Assembly: GCF_050947875.1 (NCBI RefSeq)
Contig: NC_134571.1
Span: 231,084,024 to 231,148,023 of the forward strand
Origin: Dermacentor variabilis
Taxonomy: Eukaryota; Arthropoda; Arachnida; Ixodida; Ixodidae
Reading direction: 5' to 3'
Length of the DNA: 64,000 nt
This document shows, in pieces, positions 52,852 to 61,790 of the stretch. A program made the position numbers and the translations under genes. The notes beneath the pieces were generated by a model. The model did no database searches, was not told where the DNA came from, and was given only the letters and a program-made list of their open reading frames with translations. Position 1 is the stretch's first letter. Every line of letters begins with the position of its first letter.

Positions 52852-53633
52852 ATATGTGGCTCAACGTCGGTGTCTTTTCTCTCTAGGATTTGTAGCTTTT
52901 GGACGTTGCTTGTAGTCCCTTTCATGTCCGAAAACATCTGTTAAGTGTTTGATGCGCCAAAAGGCACACAGTGGGCGCAGAGGTCTTTGACGAGCATTTT
53001 AAAAAGAACAACAACCTGCTGCGGCAACTTGCTATTAAAGTTCTTTGTGAACACCGAAGACCTACCTGACCGTGACTGCTGTCTTGAAGAATATAACGGT
53101 GCAAAGTCTTCGCACCTGTCTTTTATTAGCCAAAGTAGGGTACTTACAGGTAATTGCAAATATACGTACTATGCTACGTACCTTACACTATTTTTTCACA
53201 GTCTCCACTCCAGTTCAGACATTTTTCTCATCGCAGCACTAAATTTGAGAGGCCCTTGTCGTAGGTCAGCAATGCACACAGCCTCCCTGGATGCTCATTG
53301 TCATGCAAGTCTTCAGGGCCTTTTTACAAACTCGCAACACCACCACAACGCTTCTCAAAGCGAGACACTTTTCCCCCTACGTGGGCTGCATTTCCCTATG
53401 GATTTCAATGAGCGTTCATCCTCTACTCCATAGAAAATTAATCACACTTTGCTGCTCGTATGCAGTGGACATGTGATGCACAACCAGCATCTTCAACAAC
53501 TGTCGGCAGCACCGTGCCGTGCAGCTACCGGCAGATAAGGCCGAACCGGTTCAAGAAAGGTTCACTGCTGGGAATGGAGATGTTGACTTTGCATTTACAG
53601 CTGTAACTTGGCTGAAAAAAAAAAAAAAATAAA
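52852..53633. other. Non-coding stretch
   Basis: No supported gene; a 162-residue frame at 52945-53433 has no domain and is His/Ser-rich out-of-frame style. It ends in an A-rich run at 53615-53629. Confidence 0.45.
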
Positions 53634-53734
53634 TGGGCAAGGACTCTGATTCGCCCTCCTAAATAGAGTTTCCTTTTTCTTTTTAGCTGTACCTAAAAAA
53701 TATATATACGAGGGCGAATCAGAGTCCTTGCCCA
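53634..53734. repeat. Perfect 25-bp inverted repeat
   Basis: 53634-53658 and 53710-53734 are exact reverse complements (starting TGGGCAAGGACTC and ending GAGTCCTTGCCCA), with a 51-base loop. The right arm is in the 5' end of the LINE fragment 53694-54342; the left arm is in the flank. Confidence 0.9.
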
Positions 53735-54983
53735 CTCCATGATCAAGGTACTCATGCAGGAGCTTACAAAGGCATACAGAGCTATTCACAGAGCATACAG
53801 AACATTCACAGATGCCTACACATGATCGACCCAGAGGGTAAATTCTGTTTGCCCTTGAACGTTACGCGGAGCAAAACATCATTGCTACACAAGATTCAGA
53901 TGGGCGTTGCTTTCACCCGTCGCTACACGCACCTCATCGGCCAATCAAACAGCCCTGATTGTGAACACTGCCAGGTGCCTGAAACACTGGAACACGTACT
54001 GTGCGATTTCCCAGCATATATGCTGGAGCGAAGGAATATCCTAGCCAGCGTTGGCAGGCAACCACTGTCGGAGGAAGCTATCCTGGGCAAATGGCCTGAC
54101 ACTGCAACTTCAGTTAGTGCAACTAAAGTGTTGAAGTTTCCGCAGGACACCAAGCTCGACGAGCGGCTCTAGCAAGGCAACTGCCTCAGACATAAGCACT
54201 CACCACTTCTCTTATCATCATCATCCATCCCAGTACTTTCACTCCCCTTCCCTCTTCCCCAGTGCAGAGTAGCTGACTAGAGCGCACTAGCTCAGGTCGA
54301 CCTCTCTGTCTTTCCTGTCAATAAATTCTGTTCTATTCTATATTTAGCTGTACCAAATTCTTGAATATTGACTGAGGCAGAAAGCGCAGTTCTAACCCTT
54401 GATCCAAATTACTCGATGAGGCGGCCATTACATTTACGAAACATCAAAATGCTTATTTGAATAATTAACATAAATATGATAATAAGCTGTTTAATTAATC
54501 GCTTTTTGCACACATTTTATTCTACGAATTGAAGGTAGTGAGTTCTCAAACTTATCCACTTGGAACGAATTCTCAGGACCACACCATTTTGAAGATATTG
54601 ATTTTGGGTGTCCGACAAAATGCATTGGTGTTCCAGGTACTCTTGTGCTTCAATGCATAAAACAGCGTATTCTGTAAAAAGAGGTAACTGGAACTCCAAT
54701 GCATTTCTTCAGACAGTTTGAAAAATAATGCCTTGAGACTGGTGCAGACCTGAGAATTTGCTCCAAGTGGATCGCCGGCTATAACTCGTAGATTGAAATA
54801 TGTGCAGTGAAGTAATTAACAATATGGTTAATTAGCCTGACTATGCTAATTCTTCAATTAAGTGTTCTGATTTCACATGGAAATAATTGCCGCCTCATCG
54901 AGTAATTTAGATCATGGGCTAGAATTATGCTATTGGCCACAGGCAATTTTCAAAACAATCTTGCAGCTAAAAAAACACCCTAT
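53664..54983. mobile_element. TIR element split by the I-like LINE
   Basis: Left end (about 53664-53693, continuing at 54355) and right end (to about 54983) are inverted: TTTTTAGCTGTACCAAATTC against, reverse-complemented, TTTTTTAGCTGCAAGATTG. Inside, AAATTACTCGATGAGGCGGC at 54406-54425 is exactly inverted at 54889-54908. The interior is AT-rich and non-coding. This is a MITE-like structure with long terminal similarity; the target duplication (perhaps TA-rich) is not certain. Confidence 0.6.
53694..54342 (+). mobile_element. I-like LINE 3' end with 12-bp TSD
   Basis: TTTAGCTGTACC occurs at 53682-53693 and 54343-54354. Between them the frame 53822-54172 gives a LINE C-terminal region: LLHKIQMGVAFTRRYTHLIG, then the zinc-binding pattern CEHCQVPETLEHVLC, ending at a TAG near 54172. 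A 3' untranslated part with ATCATCATCATCC and AATAAATTC follows. RNase H and RT are lost by 5' truncation. It inserted into the TIR element around it. Confidence 0.75.
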
Positions 54984-55540
54984 ATGTACCCATGAAACAC
55001 GGAAGCAGCTATTTTATGTCTAAAAAATGTCTTGAACAGCTAATTCAAAAGTCTAATAGCTGTCCTGCTCAAAATCTTTTCTAGGTGTGAACGTCTACAG
55101 ATTCTTTAGTAAGCCCTGCTAACATTACGCTAAAAGCTGGCTAAAAGCTGGCTAATAAACATCTCAATAAGAACAACTTCAAGAATTGTATTAGACGTTC
55201 CCAAAGTTGTGTAGTAGTGGCTTCGGAAGCATTATATATGCAGGCTTTTATAAACATCTTTACAAGAACAAAATTAGAATTTTACCAGACGTTCCCAGAA
55301 TTCTGTTATAATGGCTTCGGAAACAATACGCAGGCTTTTATAGGTGTTCTTACAGCAGCATTTCTAAATGGTTATCCTACAATGGCGTGGTAAAAAGCAA
55401 AATTAATGGCTGTTTCAGCATACCATCCATATGCAAGCTTCATAGTACATGGCATGTTATTATATAAAGCTGAAAAATAAATTGAAGCAGTACATAATTT
55501 ATAATAACCTGCATAAAATTTAACATGTCTAAATTGGCTC
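54984..55540. repeat. Non-coding stretch with a tandem repeat of about 94-100 bp
   Basis: Two diverged units and a partial third: GACGTTCCCA at 55194 and 55288, TGGCTTCGGAA shortly after each, and GCAGGCTTTTATA near 55240 and 55330. No coding. Confidence 0.6.
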
Positions 55541-55541
55541 T

Positions 55542-56113
55542 TTGTGCAATGACTCATCCAAAGCAAATGTGCATAATGTGCAGCAAAAGATTACCACCTG
55601 GTCTTGTGAGAAAGCGGCTTTATTGACTAATAAAATCGTTGTTTATGGCATCCAGGAACAAGGCGAAGAAGATAAGCAAATTTTAAGAGAGAAGGTGATT
55701 ATGGATCTTTTAGGCAGAAAATTAGGGCAGACTTGCAAATCTGTGGCGAGAATTTACCGGCTTGGGAGGTGTCGTGGAAATAGACCAGTCAGTGTCTACT
55801 TCCGGGACTTCTTGGAAAAAGAGGCTGTGCTGCGGAAGGCAAATAAGTTGAAAGGCACTAATCAATAGATTAGTAATGATTATAGTTCTTCGACACAATA
55901 TAAGCGATGACTTCTGTGGCAGTCTGAGAAAGAAGATGAGGCTAGAGGGTCTCTTATCCATGACAGACTAAAATTAGATGGCGTACTTTACGTGTTCGAT
56001 GAAGCCAGAAACGATCGAGCAGTTCTATCACCAAAAAGATTTACGCAGGGTAGTGCAGAGGAAGGGAGCAAATCAGAGGAACTCGGCCACAGCACAGAGT
56101 CAAAAGATTCATG
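55542..56113 (+). pseudogene. LINE ORF1, L1-like RNA-binding protein part
   Basis: The frame begins among low-similarity residues and then reads NKIVVYGIQEQGEEDKQILR, GRKLGQTCKSVARIYRLGRC, NRPVSVYFRDFLEKEAVLRK and ANKLKGTNQ, the RRM plus C-terminal domain pattern of L1-like ORF1 proteins that coat element RNA. A stop at 55866 is followed by in-frame and shifted remnants to the TGA at 56112. The N-terminal coiled coil is not visible. Confidence 0.65.
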
Positions 56114-56126
56114 AGACCACGTATGC

Positions 56127-56786
56127 ATGAGGCCAAAATGTCTTAGAGTACTTAATCTTAATGCCTGTAGTATCGTGAACAAAACAAAAGAACTCAAATG
56201 CCTCCTCCTTACCCACGATCCCCATATCACAATAATAACGGAAACTTGGTTGGATGTTGGTGTACCAGACGAAGTATTAGTTGACGAATCGCACCATATT
56301 TTCCACCGTGACCGTATGTCCTGGGGAGGCGGCATTGCAGTTATTTTAAAAAACACATTTAGCTACACTGCTTCCCCAGATAGAAAACCATGAATGCATT
56401 TTTTTGAAAATAAACTGCTGGTGACATGCACTTACATTGTGTGCTGTCTACAGGCCTCCTCCTTCGCCTCCTGAATTCTTGCTGGCATTATCAGATCACT
56501 ATCACTAATTATGGCTCGAGATTTTAATCTGCCATCAATTGACTGGGCTTGCAGCATCACATCTCACCTGCTTGACAGCCCATTACAAGATGTAATGCTG
56601 ACAAGTGACTTAGTTCAAGTTGTTCATGAAACCACCCGTGAATCTGAAGGGAGCGGCACAATATCGGATCTTGTATTTGTCAGCAGAAGTATTGTTGATT
56701 ATGTCGTTGGTGTAGAGGATGGTATATCCTACCACAAGTTAGTTCTTTTTTCTTGCACCCTAAATAACTGTGAAGACTCCACCTAA
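56127..56786 (+). pseudogene. LINE endonuclease with altered active site
   Basis: Frame 56127-56393: VLNLNACSIVNKTKELKCLL, IITETWLDVGV (Glu), WGGGIAVILK. After a break, frame 56511-56786: ARDFNLPSIDW (Asp/Asn, with the usual preceding Gly changed to Arg), ISDLVFVSRS, and GISYHKLVLF where SYHK stands for the usual SDHK. Two changed catalytic-site positions and a frameshift mean it is inactive. Confidence 0.72.
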
Positions 56787-57200
56787 GACCAAAACTGTTA
56801 AAAACTTTAATGAGGCAAATGATAATGTGATTCTCGACGAGCTGTTGGAGTTAGTAGATAACTTGTGAAACCATGATGCTTTTTGGCATAAGTTTAAAGA
56901 AAGTGTTCAAAGATGCATTTACAATTTTGTTTCTATGAGACATATTAAGTTGGATCGCCACAACCCCTGGGTTGATAGGAACATTATATATTTCAAGCGT
57001 AGGTTTAAGCGAGCAAAGAAAAAAGTAACCAATAACGAATTGCTACGTCAACTCCGAGAAGAATTATCCTGTGCCTTGTCATGTGCAAAAAGGTATTTCG
57101 GGATTACTTTGCCTAGTGTTATTGAAAACAAATCCTGAGGAGATCTGGCACTTTCTCAGCTCAATATCTGAACAAACTGACAAAATAAAAAAACGCGGAT

Positions 57201-58600
57201 ATGCTTATAATGGAGCCAAGGGGCATAGCTGACCTGTTAAATGAATACATCCATTCTGTATTCTCTCCAGCTGAAGGCGACATCCAGTCATCTGGGCCTT
57301 CAATGTTTCATTTTAACCTTTTATCTGTTGAAGGTGTTGCCTCTCTCTTATTGAACCTCAAGGAAAGATCTCCAGGCGGCCCAGATAACATTCCCAATGC
57401 TTTTTTGTGCCGGTATGCTGAGCCTGTATCATATATTCTCGCTGCGATTTTTCGTTCCTTAAAACTGGCTATCCCAGATGATTGGCGTGTCGCCCGGGTA
57501 GTGGCTTTTCATAAAAAGGGAGACTGCTTACAAAAAGAAAACTTACGCCCGATATCCCTGACTTCATCCTGCTGCAAAATATTTGAGCACATCCTCGTAC
57601 ATTTCATAACCGAATTCCTTGAACGTAATAAACTGCTATCTAATCGCCAGCACAGGTTTTGCAAAAACCTTTCAACATTCACACAGCTTGCCGCTACTAT
57701 TCATGAGGTTGCTTCAACCCTCAATTTGGCCGGTAAGACTGACCTAGTCTTTTTGGATTTCAGCAAAGCTTTTCATCGTGTATCCCACAGTAAACCTTTA
57801 AACAAGCTTCACAGATTTGGCCTGCCATCTTTTATTATAAATTGGACCAAACAGTAGTTGTCCAACCGAACTCAGTTTGTGGATGTCGATGGGTACTCGT
57901 CTGAATGTTTTCCTGTAACGTCTGGCATGCCTCAGGGAAGCGTGTTGGGACCCATTCTTTTTCTCATGTATGTGAACGATATTACCACTGCTGTGTGTCC
58001 TCATGTTCAAATTGGGTTGTTTGCTGACGATTGTTTGATTTTTTAAAAAGGTGATGAGCCAGAATGACCAAATTTCATTAAACCGTAGCCTAGCGAAAAA
58101 TCATGAATGGTACGCAACATGGTCAATTTCCTTGAACTTAGAGAAAACCGTGCTGCTACACATAACCAATAAAAGACAACCATTTTTATTCACATATAAA
58201 ATTAACAATGCTGTAACAGAAACCACAGAATACAAATATTTGGGATTGACAATCACTAATAACCTTAAGTGGTCCTCCCACATCGAAAACATTTGTAGAG
58301 CAGCTACTCGGAAACTCTGTTTACTTAGACAAACTAAAAAGTGTGCCGTCCGATGCAAAGCTTCTTGCCTACAAAACTTTTCTTTTGCCTAAAGTTGAAT
58401 ATGTGAGCGTAGTTTGGGATCCCCACTATCAGAAAGATAAGATAGGCTCGAGATGGTCCAGAGGCGGGCAGTACGCTTCGCATTTAACAAATACATATAA
58501 AAGAACAGATTCGCCGTCATCCATAATGCTGGTAAATAGAGCAGCACAGAAAAATAGCGAGACAAATTTTTTTTCTTGCTTTATCACAACAAACTCAATG
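57201..58600 (+). pseudogene. LINE reverse transcriptase
   Basis: Frame 57201-57857: SPGGPDNIPNAFLCRYAEPV, VVAFHKKGDCLQKENLRPIS, LLSNRQHRFCKNLSTFTQL, TDLVFLDFSKAFHRVSHSKP (motif A Asp), LPSFIINWTK, then a TAG at 57855. Frame 57858-58046: SGMPQGSVLGPILFLMYVND (motif B) and IGLFADDCLIF (motif C, intact), then a stop. Later frames hold the thumb (LNLEKTVLLHITNK, YKYLGLTITNNLKWSSHIEN) and C-terminal remnants to about 58600. Confidence 0.8.
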
Positions 58601-59192
58601 TGAATGCATGCGCATATATTCAGCCATTCTTGTGGTGCACGTCGAGAAATCGGCATGCGCACAATCTACTTCTGTATCAAACGCGCAGAAACCTCTTCAA
58701 ATACTCATTTTTTCCGCAAACTCTTGCTGATTGGAATGCACTACCTGAAAAATAGTTTGAGTAGAATGTGCAAGTGCTCTTGAAAGTGTGCTACTTGATC
58801 TATTAGTACTTTAATATTTTGTCATTTCTTTAGAATGTCAATGTTTTATTGATGCAGTGTTATTTCATAATGTGCAAAATATTGAATCTGTATACCTGAC
58901 GTATTTCAGTGGAGCGTTCTTTTTTGCATCTTCCTGCTGTTATAGGTCTTGCACTCGATTGTGAACTGTAGTATTTTGCACCCTCCTATGGGTTGTAATA
59001 TTTTATCTGGACAGGTTGAACCGGTTTCTTTTACTGGTTGTGGTTACGCTTTATTTGTATCGTCGTGCCGTGCGGCTTCATTCGTACCACAAAACTGTGC
59101 ACAAACAAGTTCCCACCTGCATGGTCCTTCGTGAGCACAGTATACTGTATATAAAAATAAAACATAAAGGACATGCAGAATGACTACATAAT

Positions 59193-59525
59193 TTAAGATG
59201 ATGAGCAAAACGAGAACAAGCTGAAAGCAGGAACCAACTTTTCAACGAGTGGACTTGTCTTCTTCAAGGCGGCATAAGCTTTCCTCACCACATTCTATAT
59301 AGATGGGGTTCTTCTAAAGGGGAGAGGGTGTAAGGTGGGTGTGTGCTGCAATGAGCGATGGTGTGTTAGCGGCGAGGGTGTCGAATTGAGAATAAAGGAG
59401 TGCTGTGCACAAAGCCAGGGACACGGCTGTCTTGTCAATCACGTGTCAACGGCCGTGTGTCAGCTGGCACGTCTGATGGTCTCTGAAGGAGCGGTAGAAA
59501 CCGGTGCTCGTAAAATGAAAGAAAA
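59193..59525 (-). repeat. Penelope-like terminal segment, minus copy
   Basis: Homologous, in reverse, to 60785-61130: shared phrases include the strings TGACACACGGCCGTTGACAC and GCTCATCATCTT. On the minus strand it includes TTGAAGAAGACAAGTCCACT followed by CGTTGAAAAG. It lies 3' of the endonuclease remnant at 59600-60300, where Penelope-like elements carry LTR-like sequence. Confidence 0.7.
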
Positions 59526-59599
59526 TCAAAGAAAATAGTGAAATGGAATAAATAAATAATTGTAAAAAAAAAACCGGAAAGAAAAAAAACCCCTCTAAG

Positions 59600-60300
59600 C
59601 AACCAAACTAAGTGTTGCCTATAGCTTCAAATTTAGCATAACGAATGATTCTAAAGCTCCCTTTGAAACGTTTATGCCTATTGGTTGCAAGGTATTGAAC
59701 TTATGGATACGGTATGATTCTGTGTATTTCCTTTCTCATTCAGAACAGAAATTTGACGGTAAGATGTAGAGCTTAAGTTCATCAAAGTTATGACCTGGTT
59801 GGTTGAAATGCTCGGCGAGAGCTTTGTCAAGCTTTTTAACTGTGTCCACACAATGTCGTTTAATCACGTTCATTGATGGTCCCGTTTCACCAATATATTG
59901 TTTCTTACAGAAGGAACATTAAAGCATGTAAATCACATCCGAACATGTACAAGTAACGTGAGATTTGACTTCATGTATATAATAATTTGCGGTGCTTTTA
60001 ATTTTAATGTCACTTTGAAGGTCCCTGCATGCTTTTCACCTGGGGTGGCAACATGCTTTTTTTTACGGAGGAATGCTGTTGGCTGACTTTTCCGTGCACT
60101 AAAATGTCTTTAAAGTTCCTGTTGCGGCGATAGGTAACCCTTGGTACATCCGGGAACGCTTTACTCAGACGCTCGTTACTTGATAATATTGGGAGGTATT
60201 TTCGTAGGATGTTGTTTGTGTTTGGGATTGCATTAGAATATTTTGTTATAAAGGCTGGCGGTCTGTCAGATTATGCTGTAGGCTGTTTCTTCGGTAATTC
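59600..60300 (-). pseudogene. Penelope-like GIY-YIG endonuclease remnant (second family)
   Basis: The minus strand reads, in one frame with two stops, VTCTCSDVIYML, CSFCKKQYIGETGPSMNVIK (YIG motif), KRHCVDTVKKLDKALAEHFN, QPGHNFDELKLYILPSNF, ERKYTESYRIHKFNTLQPIG and INVSKGALESFVM, ending at TAG near 59619. Upstream text (about 60290-60080: VPRVTYRRNRNFKDIL) is the region before the nuclease. This is the C-terminal end of a Penelope-like protein; the RT is missing because the RTE fragment and other sequence follow. Confidence 0.78.
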
Positions 60301-60380
60301 TGATTGTCTCTCGAAGAAACTATGCACAAGTTGCTCTCGATAGAGCTTATGATGTCACGTCAAGATTGGAGAGATAGTAA

Positions 60381-60690
60381 CCGGTGATAGAGAACTGTGC
60401 GGAATATAACCAACCCTTGTATATAGCTTTGATTGATTACGAGAAAGCATTTGATTCAGTCAAAACCTCAGAAATCATGCAGGCATTACGGAACCAGGGT
60501 GTAGAAGAGCCGTATGTAAAAATACTGAAAGATATCTATAGTGGCTCCGCAGCCACCGCAGTCCTCGATAAAGAAAGCAACAATCCCAATAAAGAAGGGC
60601 GCCAGGCAGGGAGATACGATCTCTGCAATGCTATTCACAGCGTGTTTACAGGAGGTATTCAGAGACCTGGATTGGGAATAATTGCTTAGA
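60381..60690 (+). pseudogene. RTE reverse transcriptase fragment
   Basis: A frame reads ENCAEYNQPLYIALIDYEKA, SVKTSEIMQALRNQGVEEPY and VKILKDIYSGSAATAVL, the motif A region of the RTE family, then shifts frame at motif B. It lacks both ends and lies between the Penelope-like endonuclease and its inverted terminal segment. Confidence 0.8.
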
Positions 60691-60784
60691 GTTGCTTAGT
60701 GGTTTTTCCTTTTTCTTTCCGCTTGTTTCTTTTATTTATTTATTTATTCCATTTGAATATTTTTCTTTTATTTCTTTAATATTT

Positions 60785-61130
60785 TTTTACAAGCACTGGT
60801 TTCTGCCACTCCTTCTATTATCTCTTCCAGAGGCACGATAGCCCACGACCACCAAACACGCCGGCTGACACACGGCCGTTGACACGTGATTGACAGACGG
60901 GCGTGTCCCTGGCCTTGTGCACAGCACTCTTTTATTCTCAATTTGACAGCCTCGCCGCTAACGCAGCTTCGCTTGTTGCCGCATCCACCCGCCTTACGCC
61001 CTCTCCCCTTCAGAAGAACCCTACCTATATATACTGCGGCGAGGAAAGCATATGTCACCTTGAAGAAGACAAGTCCACTTGTCGAAACATTGGCTCCTGC
61101 TTTCAACCTGTTCTCGTTTTGCTCATCATC
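60785..61130 (+). repeat. Penelope-like terminal segment, plus copy
   Basis: Inverted counterpart of 59193-59525. It contains TTGAAGAA (61060-61067), a perfect 7-bp hairpin GACAAGT/ACTTGTC (61068-61083, loop CC) and GAAAC (61084-61088), the layout of a hammerhead ribozyme core around stem II. Penelope-like elements are known to carry hammerhead motifs in such segments. Confidence 0.65.
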
Positions 61131-61426
61131 TTGAATTTCCATCTCCTGCGTTCCCCCTGTTTTCCCTGGATTTACATAATTTAGAAATACAATAGAAAAG
61201 GTGACCATATAAAATGAAGACGTAGCTGCGGTAACCACAGCAATGTTCCCTCTTGGATACCACTGCCTGACCACAGATGATGTTGCAGACCTCACGTGAA
61301 GGTTTGTATAGGTTGTAGCAACAAGCTGGCTTTATCCTGGCATTCAAGGCTGGCAATTGCGCCTTCCAAGTGTGTCTTACTGCGGTATTGTACCACATAT
61401 CCATAAAGCCATTCTCTTCCTAGGAG

Positions 61427-61500
61427 TGCAGCGGTGGCGTAGAGGTAGAACACCCGCCTCGCGTGCAAGAGGTCCGTGGTTCGAATCCCGGTGCCGCGCA
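61427..61500 (+). repeat. tRNA-Ala-like Pol III promoter at RTE 5' end
   Basis: A box TGGCGTAGAGG at 61435-61445 and B box GGTTCGAATCC at 61478-61488 both match the consensus, with 32 bases between. The anticodon loop reads CTCGCGT (CGC, Ala). A fixed spacer follows (AATTTTTCACCGGATT, then GATCCGCGTGTTGATAAAAT) in all three copies. Confidence 0.82.
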
Positions 61501-61790
61501 ATTTTTCACCGGATTAAAGAAAAGGATCCGCGTGTTGATAAAATTGCAGAAACAGGCCTGGAATGTGGCCTGATCCTGGTGACCAGAACCGGTAATGCAC
61601 TCCCTCACCAGAGCAGGATTGGCCACCCTGGTGCAGTACTTGGCCACAACCTCCAACATGAACACAACGATCAAACCCCAGCCCCTCAGTTTCCTGCAGC
61701 TGCGAAGCAACTGACTACGGCGGTGGTCGGACCTGCGACACAGCAGAGGGTGGTAAGAATCGCTGGCTCCGGACAGGCCGCCGTTGGAAT

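Larger units (their letters stand above)
55540..58790 (+). mobile_element. Long CR1/L2-like LINE (plus), decayed
   Basis: Order: ORF1 RRM-type part (55542-55868 and on to 56113), endonuclease (56127-56786), linker (56935-57138), RT (57201-58046), RT end and C-terminal region (58051-58600). Exact ends and target duplication were not found. RT motifs of the PQGSVLGP and FADD type place it in the CR1/L2/jockey group; it differs from the LINE at 21331-25947. Confidence 0.78.

Noticed and set aside
61427..61500. Functional tRNA-Ala gene
   Set aside because: Boxes are good, but the acceptor stem pairs poorly, there is no Pol III terminator just after it, and the same segment starts several RTE copies.
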